From contig NZ_JAAMQU010000020.1 of assembly GCF_013522925.1 (NCBI RefSeq), positions 1 to 54,824 on the forward strand: a stretch of DNA of 54,824 bases, given 5' to 3'. The position numbers were made by a program, and so were the translations under genes. Shown here piece by piece: positions 1 to 7,935 of the stretch. The stretch comes from Pseudomonas japonica. GTDB taxonomy: Bacteria; Pseudomonadota; Gammaproteobacteria; Pseudomonadales; Pseudomonadaceae. The notes under the pieces were generated by a model. The model did no database searches. It saw nothing but the letters and a program-made list of their open reading frames with translations, and was not told where the DNA came from. Numbering within the stretch: position 1 is the stretch's first letter; each line of letters starts with the position of its first letter.

Positions 1-1397
1 GGCTGGGCGGGGTCAATGCCCTGGCTCGGCAGATTGCCGACATGTTGGATGTGGCCCCTGCGATCACTACCAGCGGTGAGCTGCGCTTTGGCACGTGCCT
101 GCTCGACCCGCCTGAAGGGTACGTTCTGGCCGATCTGGAACAGGGCAAGCATTTTGTTTCCGATGTGCTGGCCGGCCAGCACGTGCGCGTGGAAGGGGAT
201 GCCCCCTGGCTGGCGGCAATCGAACTGCCGCGGGCAAACGACGCCGCGCTAGCGATACGCATAACCCCACGCCAGGTGCAGGCGCCTGGCGACCTGGTGA
301 TTCATCCGCGCAGCGTGATTGCGCGGGTGGAAACCGCCGGTGGCGACGTAGCGGCACGGGTAACCGCAGCCATGAACGAAGCAGGGCTGGCGCCAGCAGC
401 GCTGGCCTGCCTGCTCGCCCCTCGGGGCCTGATGGGCGCTGGGGTACTGGCCAGGGCGGCGGAAGCCTTGGGCGCCGAGCTTCGTTTTATTCCTGAAGGC
501 GCGGCCGAAAGCGCCTTCGATCAACTGCCGTCCATCATTCAGGCGGGGGAGCAGGGGGTCGCTCTGGCGATCAGCCCTTCCCCGGTCTGCGCCGATGATG
601 TCGGCCAGCGCCGTGGGCGGCTGGCGGTGGTGGGGCTTGGGCCCGGCGAGCGGGCCTTCATGGTGCCCGCGGTACAGGAGGAGCTTGCACGGGCCGAGGA
701 CGTACTGGGGTACGAAACCTATGTGAACATGGCAGGGCCGTTCCGCCCGGATCAAGTGCTGCACCGCACCGACAACCGCGAGGAATTGCAACGTGCCCGG
801 CACGCCCTGGAACTGGCTGCCAGCGGCCGTAATGTGGTGGTGGTGTCCTCTGGCGACCCGGGGGTATTCGCCATGGCGTCGGCGGTGCTCGAAGCGCTGG
901 AGGCTGGGAGCGATGAAGCCTGGCATTCGGTGGACCTGGCCATCCTGCCGGGCGTTTCTGCCTGCCTGGCGACCGCGGCACTGTCGGGCGCGCCGCTGGG
1001 CCACGATTTCTGCGTGATCTCCCTCTCGGATAACCTCAAGCCGTGGTCGGTCATCGAAGATCGCCTGGATCTGGCGGGCAGGGCAGACCTGGCCATGGCC
1101 TTCTATAACCCGATCTCGCGCTCCCGGCCATGGCAGCTAGGCCAGGCACTTGACGTGGTGCGCCGGCATCGCGCGCCTGACACGCCAGTAGTACTGGGCC
1201 GTGACGTGGCGCGGCCTGGCCAGCGGTTGAGCGTGGTTCCGCTGGGCGCCCTCACGCCAGAAATGGTGGACATGCGCACCATGGTGATTGTGGGCTCTTC
1301 CACGACCAGGACCATTGCCCGGAGTGATGGCACGTCGTGGGTCTATACCCCACGCTGGTATCCACAGCCGATTAGCCGGGAAGGCGTTCAGCCCTGA
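1..1397 (+). CDS. cobJ: CbiG-CobJ fusion, precorrin-3B C17-methyltransferase (5' truncated)
   Basis: The gene starts left of the window; the frame is open from base 3 and ends at TGA 1395-1397, leaving about 464 residues visible. The first ~200 residues look like the C-terminal part of a CbiG domain. From about base 620 a tetrapyrrole SAM-methylase begins with the glycine-rich VVGLGPG loop, followed by SSGDPGVFAMAS and LPGVSA, the usual SAM and substrate pocket motifs of CbiH/CobJ. The enzyme methylates C17 of precorrin-3B during ring contraction in cobalamin synthesis, in the cytosol. Fusion of CbiG to CobJ is common in Pseudomonas. The ATG at 42 is internal and is not the start. The downstream gene lies 78 bases away and is unrelated. 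Confidence 0.9.
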   Translation, partial: LGGVNALARQIADMLDVAPAITTSGELRFGTCLLDPPEGYVLADLEQGKHFVSDVLAGQHVRVEGDAPWLAAIELPRANDAALAIRITPRQVQAPGDLVIHPRSVIARVETAGGDVAARVTAAMNEAGLAPAALACLLAPRGLMGAGVLARAAEALGAELRFIPEGAAESAFDQLPSIIQAGEQGVALAISPSPVCADDVGQRRGRLAVVGLGPGERAFMVPAVQEELARAEDVLGYETYVNMAGPFRPDQVLHRTDNREELQRARHALELAASGRNVVVVSSGDPGVFAMASAVLEALEAGSDEAWHSVDLAILPGVSACLATAALSGAPLGHDFCVISLSDNLKPWSVIEDRLDLAGRADLAMAFYNPISRSRPWQLGQALDVVRRHRAPDTPVVLGRDVARPGQRLSVVPLGALTPEMVDMRTMVIVGSSTTRTIARSDGTSWVYTPRWYPQPISREGVQP

Positions 1398-1429
1398 CCT
1401 GCCAGGCCTTTGAAGCTATCTTGCGCGGC

Positions 1430-1446
1430 GAGCCCACCGAGGGCTC
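1430..1446. repeat. Small hairpin between cobJ and first unknown paralogue
   Basis: GAGCCC (1430-1435) and GGGCTC (1441-1446) form a perfect 6-bp stem around a 5-base loop. No T-run follows, so a Rho-independent terminator for cobJ is possible but not convincing. A comparable hairpin precedes the next paralogue (2187-2209). Confidence 0.35.
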
Positions 1447-1475
1447 CCCGCCATTCTTCAAAGGACTCGTGGATC

Positions 1476-2180
1476 ATGACGATCAACTCTCAAGACATCA
1501 GTCTTCAACAAGCTGCCGTCATCGGCAGCAACCTGCTCGGTTTCGGTAGCGGCATGTCGGCGCAAGAGCAGGACGATGTACGCAATGCGTTCCAGCTCGC
1601 CACCCTCGTCGCCAACAAGCTCCACGACAAGGACACACAGGCACAGGCCTGGTTTGGCAAGTTCGCCAGTGTGCTCGTAGACACGGGCTGGCTGCGGCTG
1701 ACCTCGCGTTACGGCAAGCGCAGCGATGTTTCCCAATCCCTGAAAGTGGCCAATGTGCTTATAAGCCTGGTGCAAGGGGCGGTAGCCACAGCGATGTCCG
1801 GCACCCCGCTGGCAGCCGTGCTGGGCAAATTGGCGGGAGATGCACTGAGCAACCTGCCCAAAACGGGGGAGGCATTCAATCTGTTCGAGCGGGTCAGCAA
1901 GACGGACCGGGGCTCCATGGTAGGCGTGGCCTCCTGCTTGAAAACGCCGGACGGTGAGATTTTGCTCGCCCTGGGTGTGGTTGACCTCTCCACCGCCCGC
2001 CATGACTACGACGTGCTGTTCTTCGACTGGGACAGTAACGACGTGCAGGTGTACGAGGCTGCCGTTGTACTGAGCGTGAATGCCAGCCTTATCGCGCAGA
2101 ACCGCGACAAGATCATGACCGCCCTGGGCGCGCGCGTGAAAGACAACATCCAGATCTACCTGGACCTGCTGGCCGATTGA
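1476..2180 (+). CDS. Hypothetical protein, first of a paralogous pair
   Basis: A 234-residue protein I do not recognise. The start is placed at ATG 1476 because AAAGGA at 1459-1464 sits ten bases upstream; the longer frame from 1410 runs back to the end of cobJ without a ribosome site. No signal peptide or long membrane span is evident, although residues ~85-120 are small and hydrophobic (VLISLVQGAVATAM, then TPLAAVLGKLAGDAL). It is visibly homologous along its whole length to the next gene: both begin with a GS-LL-F block, have an acidic helical stretch ending in W-F and GW, and later share LFER...M...C...GVVD. The adjacent tandem arrangement suggests an operon whose products act together. 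Function unknown. Confidence 0.75.
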   Translation: MTINSQDISLQQAAVIGSNLLGFGSGMSAQEQDDVRNAFQLATLVANKLHDKDTQAQAWFGKFASVLVDTGWLRLTSRYGKRSDVSQSLKVANVLISLVQGAVATAMSGTPLAAVLGKLAGDALSNLPKTGEAFNLFERVSKTDRGSMVGVASCLKTPDGEILLALGVVDLSTARHDYDVLFFDWDSNDVQVYEAAVVLSVNASLIAQNRDKIMTALGARVKDNIQIYLDLLAD

Positions 2181-2186
2181 CCCCCC

Positions 2187-2209
2187 GCCAGGCCGCCGTT
2201 TGGCCTGGC
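2187..2209. repeat. Hairpin between the two unknown paralogues
   Basis: GCCAGGCC (2187-2194) pairs perfectly with GGCCTGGC (2202-2209) around a 7-base loop. It lies seven bases after the first paralogue's stop and just before the Shine-Dalgarno of the second. No T-tract follows, so an RNA-stability or attenuation element is as likely as a terminator. Confidence 0.45.
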
Positions 2210-2232
2210 ATCCTTTCAAGGACGATTTCGAG

Positions 2233-2895
2233 ATGATCAACGATGCTTCGGTAGCCGGTTCCGGCTTATTGACCTTTGCGCCGGAAATCAGCGAGCGCGA
2301 GCGAGTTTCAGTGATTTACGCGTTACGTTTTGCGCAGCAGGCGGCGAGCGATTTGTACGGTGAGCAAGCAGAAGATGATTGGTTTACCCACTTCTATCGC
2401 CAACTTCGGTTCATGGGCTGGGATGCTGAACCGCCCACCAGCGTGTACAGGCCAAGCCTGGAGCGCCAAGGCATACTGCATGCTGCATCAGAGGCGGTCG
2501 GCCGCGAGCAGCCGCGCTTTCATGACCTGGCGGAGGCGGGAGTGGAGGCGCTGACAGGAGATGGAGAAGGCTTGGTGCTGTTCGAACGCTACGCCAGGCG
2601 CCACCAGCATGGGATGTTTCAGCTGTTGCCCTGCGCTCGAAGCCGCCTGGCCAGCGGCGTTGGGGTAGTAGACATGCTTGTGTATCACGAGGAACTGGAC
2701 ATGACGAAGTCAAGCCCGGGATGCTTCGTGACCTATGCTCCGATACCGCATATCCAGTCCCGGATCGGGTTGATCCGCTTTGATACGCGGGCCTTTGAAA
2801 CCACGCATTTGCCGAAGATCAAGGCGCGGTTCAACAAACCTTGGGAGGACGGTACTTACCTGCGCCTGCTTGGGACTCAAGACGGCAACAAATAA
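2233..2895 (+). CDS. Hypothetical protein, second of a paralogous pair
   Basis: A 220-residue protein without a recognised domain, starting at ATG 2233 after AAGGA (2217-2221). Compared with the preceding gene it keeps the order of blocks: VAGSGLLTF near the N-terminus, a helical A-rich segment, DWFTHFYRQLRFMGW, then VLFERYARRH, and SGVGVVDM. Its middle part lacks the hydrophobic stretch present in the first copy. No export signal is evident. The two leader regions also resemble each other (TTCAA-GGAC shortly before each start), which fits an ancient tandem duplication. Its last 19 bases overlap the 3' end of the convergent marC-type gene. Function unknown. Confidence 0.75.
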   Translation: MINDASVAGSGLLTFAPEISERERVSVIYALRFAQQAASDLYGEQAEDDWFTHFYRQLRFMGWDAEPPTSVYRPSLERQGILHAASEAVGREQPRFHDLAEAGVEALTGDGEGLVLFERYARRHQHGMFQLLPCARSRLASGVGVVDMLVYHEELDMTKSSPGCFVTYAPIPHIQSRIGLIRFDTRAFETTHLPKIKARFNKPWEDGTYLRLLGTQDGNK

Positions 2896-3476
2896 CCCCG
2901 CACGCCGGTGAAGATAATCTGTGCAGCCAGAGCGCAGACAAATAACCCCATCAGCCGGCTTACGATCTGCAAGCCTTGCTCTCCGAGCAAGGCTTCGATC
3001 CGATTGGCTACGTACAGCATTGCGCCTACGGTGAAGGCTGCCAAGGCGATGCTGACAATGGCCAGCAACTTGTCATCCCAGTGAGGCTGCCCAACGCCCA
3101 TCACCAACAGTGCGCCGATGGTGCCCGGGCCCACGGTGAGCGGGATGGTGAGGGGCACAATAGTCACGTCCTGCTGAACGCTGTCGGTCTGGACCGCCGA
3201 TTTACCCTGCGCCATGCCCAGCGCGGAAATGAACAGCACGCTACCGGCCCCGATACGGAAGGCATCGGCCGTGATGCCAAACACCGAGAAAATGACCCGG
3301 CCGAACAGATAAAGCAGCACGCTGGACACCAGCACGCCCAAGGCCACCCGCCATGCCAGGCGCTTGCGCTCCTTGAGTGAATAGCCCCGCGATAGCCCGA
3401 TGAAGCAGGACAGCACGAAGAACGGGCTATAGAGCACGAGCATCTTCAGATAAACGCTGAACAACTGATGCAGCAT
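2877..3476 (-). CDS. MarC family (NAAT-like) integral membrane protein
   Basis: A 199-residue inner-membrane protein of the MarC/UPF0056 family, recognised by six hydrophobic segments and the family blocks RIGAGSVLFISALGM and VPLTIPLTVGPGTIGAL. The start is placed at ATG 3476 (MLHQLFSVYLKML) because the first helix then begins directly; a 20-residue upstream extension is hydrophilic and untypical. The family has no settled function; an early link to multiple antibiotic resistance was not upheld, and amino-acid transport is suggested for some archaeal relatives. Its stop overlaps the end of the convergent unknown gene by 19 bases. Confidence 0.85.
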   Translation of the reverse strand: MLHQLFSVYLKMLVLYSPFFVLSCFIGLSRGYSLKERKRLAWRVALGVLVSSVLLYLFGRVIFSVFGITADAFRIGAGSVLFISALGMAQGKSAVQTDSVQQDVTIVPLTIPLTVGPGTIGALLVMGVGQPHWDDKLLAIVSIALAAFTVGAMLYVANRIEALLGEQGLQIVSRLMGLFVCALAAQIIFTGVRGYLLPS

Positions 3477-3522
3477 GGCTAACCTCGACCACAGTAGGCG
3501 CAGCTGGGCAGGGCGTGAGCTA

Positions 3523-6303
3523 TCAACTGGGTTCAACCTCGTTGCGACGGCTGTCGCGGTGGGCGACCCAATGATCGATCAGCTCCCTCAACTGCGACAT
3601 TTCCACCGGCTTTGCCATATGGCCATCCATGCCTGCCTGCCGCGCGCGCTCTTTGTGTTCACTGAGAATATGCGCGGTAAGCGCTACCACAGGAGTGCGA
3701 TCTCGGTGCATACCTTGTTCCCACGCCCGCAATTGTTCGGTTGCGCTGAACCCGTCGAGTATGGGCATTTCGCAATCCATCAGCACCAGATCGTAGCGGT
3801 GGCTCTTCATGGCCTTCAGCGCTTCTTCACCGTTGCTGGCGGTGTCAGGTTGCAGGTTGAGCTTGCCCAGCATGCCGCGGATCACCTTGGTGGAAATGCT
3901 GTTGTCCTCGGCGACCAGAATCTTAAAATCCGCCGGCACGCCCGGTTGTTCCCCAGCGCGGGCAGGCCCGGGAAGAGGCGGGGGGTTGGCTTCGGCCAAG
4001 GTACGGTGGGCCAACTCGTCGGCCAGGGTGGTGCGCAAGGTGTAACCGGCGACCGGTTTGGCCAGGATCCGTTTCACGCCGGCATTGCGTGCGATGATCT
4101 TGCTGGGGGCATTGCTGATGCCGGTCAGCATGATGATCAGAATATCGTGGTTGAGGCTGGGGTCTTCCTTGATCTTCGCCGCCAGTTGCATCCCGGTCAT
4201 CCCAGGCATGTTCTGGTCCAGCAGCACCACGTCGAAGTAGTCCCGCAGGTGCGCCTTGGTACGCAGCATTGCCAGGGCTTCCTTTCCGGAAGATGCCGCG
4301 CTCACGTTCAGCCCCCAGGCGCTGCACTGTTGTACCAGCACCTTGCGGCAGGTGTCGTTGTCATCTACCACCAGCACGCGGGCATCCTTGAGGCTACCGT
4401 CCAGGTCGGGCAGCGATTGCTCCAGGCGCTGAGGGTCGAGCGGGAGGGTGAGCCAGAAGGTGCTGCCTTGGTGCGCGCCGCTTTTTATCCCGAACTCACC
4501 GTTCATCAGGGTGATCAGTTGGCGCGCTATCAGCAAGCCCAGGTGGCTGCTGCCTGGCTTGTTGGTAGTAAGCAGGTCCTGACTGCGCAGCTCGGTGTTC
4601 AGTAACGCTTCGCGCTCCTCGGCTGGCAAGGGTTCGCCGCTGTCCTGCACGGCGATGCGCAAGCGTGGTTGCCCGCTGCGCTGGTCCAACGCGGCAGCCA
4701 CCAGTACTTCGCCTCCCGTGGTCTTTTTCAAGGCATTGTCCAGCATGGCCAGCAGTGCCTGGCGCAGGCGCATCGGGTCGCCGCTGATCACCCTGGGTAC
4801 CTGTGGCTGGGTAAAGCTGATCAGTTCCACGTTCTGTTGTTCGGCGCGGGCCCGGTAGATGCTCAGGCATTCCTCGATCAGGGCGTTCAGGTCGAACTGA
4901 ACGTCATCAAGCTCGATCTGGCCAGATTCGATCTTTGAGATGTCGAGGATTTCGTTGATCAGCGTCAGCAGTTCGTTGCCTGCGCTGTGGATGGTCTGGA
5001 CATAATCGCGCTGTTTTACCGAGAGCGGCGTGCCGAGCAGCAGTTCGGTCATGCCCAGCACCCCATTCATGGGAGTACGTATTTCGTGGCTGAGCTTGGC
5101 CAGGAATTCAGCCTTGGCATTGGTTTCAGCGGTGCTCGCCGCCAGCTCACGGCTGGCGCTGTAGCGATCCTCGCTGATACGCCGCAGGCGGGTGGTGAGC
5201 GCCAGGTTGAGCATGGCGCCACCACACACGGCGCACCCAAGCATGCCGAAGATCAGCCATTGAACCGGCGTACGGGTGAGGCCCAGCAGCGCGGGCAATA
5301 CCACCAGGAAGCCCAGGCTGCACAGCCCCATTGCCACGGTGAACAGGCGGGCCGGCGGGTATCCTCTGTACCAATGCCTGGCAGACACTACCAGCATGCA
5401 CACGCAGGTGACCGCCACAGCGGCGTAGGCGGTGAAATTGAGCGGCAGCGTGTTGAGAAACAGCAACAGCACGCCGGCAAGGGCGATTAACCCGATCAGC
5501 GTTACCACCATGCGGTTGAGGCGAGGGGAGGGGCGGGCGGCAAAGAACCGCAAGGTATACATGAGCGCGCACTCAGCCCCCAGCAGCATGGCAAAGTATG
5601 CAGCAGGCGTACGCGCCGCGCTCCAGGACGCCATCCAGGCGTTACCGAGGTTGACCAGGATCATCGCGCTGGCCAGCACCATCGCCTGGCATCCCGCCAG
5701 CCAGAGGCTGCTTGTAGATCGGGCCAGCGCATAACGCGCAAGGTTGTGAAGGATCAGCATGATCATGCTGCCCAGCAGCAGACCGAACAGCAGCGTCTGG
5801 CCCTGGTGCGCTGCGGCTTGGATGGCGGGCTCGAGGATGATGCCTGGGCGAACCTGGTGTTCTGTGACCAGGCGCAGGTAAATGTCTACCGGGGCCTGGC
5901 TCATCGAAACCGGCAGCAGCAGGTCACCGCTGCGCGGCAGCGGTGAGTCGGCAAGTGGGTCGTAGCCGCTGCGAAGGTGCTGCAACTGATCGTCACCGGC
6001 GAAGGTGTAGAGGTCATAGCGCGAGAGGTCTGGTGCGAACAGGCGGATAACCTGCTCATGCGCCGACGGCATGAGCCTGTAGTGCAGCCACACGGCGCTG
6101 TGGGGCGGCGCGGCGTCGAGCTGGCGCAGGTCGATAGGGGCGAACTGGCTCTGGTAGCGATCCGAGCGTACGTCGCTGATCTGCAGGCCGCTCTGGTCAT
6201 CCACGAGCACGGACCAGCCGCTGCCCTGATCGCCATAAGCCGGGGTAAGGCAGGCGAACAGCAACGCAACGAGAAACAGCAAGGCAGTCCTGAGCCGGTG
6301 CAC
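3523..6303 (-). CDS. retS: Hybrid sensor RetS (7TMR-DISM, HisKA, HATPase, two receiver domains)
   Basis: About 926 residues. In order: a signal peptide (RTALLFLVALLFACLTPAYG), a periplasmic 7TMR-DISMED2 domain, seven membrane helices (roughly residues 170-370), HisKA with SHEIRTPMNG (His ~406), a HATPase region, and two receiver domains with LLDQNMPG (~697) and LMDCEMPI (~841). Domain order and position next to purD match P. aeruginosa RetS, which binds GacS and blocks the Gac/Rsm switch to biofilm growth. The ATP-binding boxes are degenerate: LAMLDNALKKT lacks the usual N-box asparagine, DSGEPLP replaces DTGxGI, and SSHLGLLIA replaces GTGLGL. The start is set at GTG 6303, with AGGGA seven bases upstream; ATG 6330 is possible but has no ribosome site and lies six bases from a TATACT box. 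Confidence 0.88.
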   Translation of the reverse strand: MHRLRTALLFLVALLFACLTPAYGDQGSGWSVLVDDQSGLQISDVRSDRYQSQFAPIDLRQLDAAPPHSAVWLHYRLMPSAHEQVIRLFAPDLSRYDLYTFAGDDQLQHLRSGYDPLADSPLPRSGDLLLPVSMSQAPVDIYLRLVTEHQVRPGIILEPAIQAAAHQGQTLLFGLLLGSMIMLILHNLARYALARSTSSLWLAGCQAMVLASAMILVNLGNAWMASWSAARTPAAYFAMLLGAECALMYTLRFFAARPSPRLNRMVVTLIGLIALAGVLLLFLNTLPLNFTAYAAVAVTCVCMLVVSARHWYRGYPPARLFTVAMGLCSLGFLVVLPALLGLTRTPVQWLIFGMLGCAVCGGAMLNLALTTRLRRISEDRYSASRELAASTAETNAKAEFLAKLSHEIRTPMNGVLGMTELLLGTPLSVKQRDYVQTIHSAGNELLTLINEILDISKIESGQIELDDVQFDLNALIEECLSIYRARAEQQNVELISFTQPQVPRVISGDPMRLRQALLAMLDNALKKTTGGEVLVAAALDQRSGQPRLRIAVQDSGEPLPAEEREALLNTELRSQDLLTTNKPGSSHLGLLIARQLITLMNGEFGIKSGAHQGSTFWLTLPLDPQRLEQSLPDLDGSLKDARVLVVDDNDTCRKVLVQQCSAWGLNVSAASSGKEALAMLRTKAHLRDYFDVVLLDQNMPGMTGMQLAAKIKEDPSLNHDILIIMLTGISNAPSKIIARNAGVKRILAKPVAGYTLRTTLADELAHRTLAEANPPPLPGPARAGEQPGVPADFKILVAEDNSISTKVIRGMLGKLNLQPDTASNGEEALKAMKSHRYDLVLMDCEMPILDGFSATEQLRAWEQGMHRDRTPVVALTAHILSEHKERARQAGMDGHMAKPVEMSQLRELIDHWVAHRDSRRNEVEPS

Positions 6304-6336
6304 GGGGATGTCCCTGTCCTGAATAAGCATTAGCTG

Positions 6337-6342
6337 AGTATA
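6337..6342 (-). promoter_or_regulatory. Candidate -10 box for retS
   Basis: TATACT on the minus strand, preceded by a poor -35 (AACCTG at 6360-6365 with 17-bp spacing). Transcription would begin near 6330, which supports translation from the GTG at 6303 rather than the ATG at 6330. Confidence 0.4.
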
Positions 6343-6390
6343 ACCGTGCCGGAGCCAGACAGGTTGGCGGGGTGCCCGAATACTCGGCAT

Positions 6391-6418
6391 GTGCCCCGAA
6401 ACCGAAGTAACGGGGCAC
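6391..6418 (-). terminator. Hairpin downstream of purD
   Basis: GTGCCCCG (6391-6398) and CGGGGCAC (6411-6418) form a perfect 8-bp stem 20 bases beyond the purD stop. There is no T-run after it, so it may be a weak terminator or a 3'-end stabiliser rather than a classical intrinsic terminator. Confidence 0.4.
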
Positions 6419-6437
6419 TATTTACGGTGACAGGCGG

Positions 6438-7727
6438 TCAGCCCTCGCCGCGCTCCCGGGCGATGGCGCGGTAGCCGATATCGTTGCGATAGAAGCCGCC
6501 GTTCCATTCGATCTTGCGGGCCAGGGCATAGGCCTGTGCCTGTGCCTCGCCTACCGTATCGCCCAGCGCGGTGGCGCATAGCACCCTGCCGCCTGCCGTC
6601 ACGACGTCACCGTCGACCAGCGCCGTACCCGCATGGAACACCTTGCCGGTCAGGCTGGCCGCCGCGGCCAGGCCGTTGATCACGTCGCCCTTGGCGTAGT
6701 CGCCCGGGTAGCCACCAGCTGCCAGCACCACGCCGAGGCTGGGGCGCGGGTCCCACTGGGCTTCGATCTTGTTCAACGCCTTGGCCAGCGCGGCTTCGAC
6801 CAGCAGAATCAGGCTGGACTGCAGGCGCAGCATTACCGGTTGGGTTTCCGGGTCGCCGAAGCGGCAATTGAACTCGATGACCTTGGGGTTACCCGCGGTG
6901 TCGATCATCAGCCCCGCATAGAGGAAGCCGGTGTAGGTGTTGCCTTCGTCGGCCATGCCGCGCACGGTGGGCCAGATCACCTGGTCCATCACGCGCTGGT
7001 GAACGTCGTCAGTCACTACCGGTGCCGGGGAGTAAGCCCCCATGCCGCCGGTGTTTGGGCCGGTATCGCCGTCACCCACGCGTTTATGGTCCTGGCTGGT
7101 CGCCATCGGCAGCACGTTCTGGCCATCGACCATCACGATGAAGCTTGCTTCCTCGCCCTCAAGGAACTCCTCGATCACCACGCGCGAACCGGCGTCGCCG
7201 AAAGCGTTACCGGCCAGCATGTCGCGCACGGCCGCTTCGGCTTCTTCCAGGGTCATCGCCACGATCACGCCTTTGCCGGCAGCCAGGCCATCGGCCTTGA
7301 TCACGATGGGCGCGCCCTGCTCACGCAGGTAGGCCAGCGCGGGCTCGATCTCGGTGAAGTTCTGATAGGCGGCGGTGGGGATGTTGTGGCGGGCAAGGAA
7401 GTCCTTGGTGAAGGCCTTGGAACCTTCGAGTTGCGCGGCACCGGCAGTAGGGCCGAAGCAATCCAGGCCACGTTCGCGGAACAGGTCGACCACACCGGCC
7501 ACCAGCGGCGCCTCGGGGCCAACGATGGTCAGTTGCACGTTCTGCGCGGCGAAGTCAGCCAGTTGCTCTAGCGCCAGCACGTCGATCGCCACGTTCTCGC
7601 ACTTGGCTTCGGTCGCGGTACCGGCATTGCCCGGGGCCACGAATACCTTTTCAACGCGCGGATCCTGCGCGACCTTCCAGGCCAGCGCATGCTCACGCCC
7701 GCCACTGCCGATGATCAAAACCTTCAT
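6438..7727 (-). CDS. purD: Phosphoribosylamine-glycine ligase (GAR synthetase)
   Basis: A 429-residue ATP-grasp enzyme, the usual length for bacterial PurD. It joins 5-phosphoribosylamine and glycine in the second step of de novo purine synthesis, in the cytosol. Visible marks are the N-terminal MKVLIIGSGGREHALAWK, the ATP-grasp lysine stretch VIKADGLAAGKGVIVA, DHKRVGDGDTGPNTGGMGAYSP, and EFNCRFGDPETQ for metal and ATP binding. GAGG eight bases upstream supports the start. It follows purH on the same strand after a 207-base spacer full of palindromes, so the two may be one purHD transcript with a processed spacer. Confidence 0.97.
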   Translation of the reverse strand: MKVLIIGSGGREHALAWKVAQDPRVEKVFVAPGNAGTATEAKCENVAIDVLALEQLADFAAQNVQLTIVGPEAPLVAGVVDLFRERGLDCFGPTAGAAQLEGSKAFTKDFLARHNIPTAAYQNFTEIEPALAYLREQGAPIVIKADGLAAGKGVIVAMTLEEAEAAVRDMLAGNAFGDAGSRVVIEEFLEGEEASFIVMVDGQNVLPMATSQDHKRVGDGDTGPNTGGMGAYSPAPVVTDDVHQRVMDQVIWPTVRGMADEGNTYTGFLYAGLMIDTAGNPKVIEFNCRFGDPETQPVMLRLQSSLILLVEAALAKALNKIEAQWDPRPSLGVVLAAGGYPGDYAKGDVINGLAAAASLTGKVFHAGTALVDGDVVTAGGRVLCATALGDTVGEAQAQAYALARKIEWNGGFYRNDIGYRAIARERGEG

Positions 7728-7749
7728 GTCAAAACCTCGAATTCGGGGG

Positions 7750-7789
7750 TTCGCGGGCTATGCCCGCTCTCATGGAACAGAGTTGTTCC
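7750..7789. repeat. REP-like palindrome and adjacent small dyad in purH-purD spacer
   Basis: GCGGGC-TAT-GCCCGC (7753-7767) lies in a sequence whose reverse complement reads like a Pseudomonas REP core (GAGCGGGC...GCCCGCGAA). Right next to it, GGAACA (7774-7779) and TGTTCC (7784-7789) make a second perfect dyad. This looks like a decayed single REP unit. Confidence 0.5.
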
Positions 7790-7805
7790 CGGTGCGACAG
7801 CGGAC

Positions 7806-7872
7806 CTGTGGGAAGCGGGCGCTAGCTCGCGAATTGTCGATCTTTTCGCGAGCTGACGCCCGCTTCCCACAG
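7806..7872. repeat. REPIN-type inverted REP doublet
   Basis: Two oppositely oriented copies of a Pseudomonas REP core (CTGTGGGAAGCGGGCG, then AGCTCGCGAA) face each other, 7806-7833 and 7845-7872, matching at 26 of 28 positions with a short AT-rich centre. This is the layout of a REPIN, a short mobile palindrome dispersed by RAYT transposases encoded elsewhere. Transcribed from either strand it would fold into a very stable hairpin that could slow exonucleases between purH and purD. Confidence 0.8.
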
Positions 7873-7935
7873 AGTTAGAGGCCTCCTACAGGGGGCACCC
7901 TATGAGGTCGCGATGCCTGCGCCAGCGCGGCCGTA

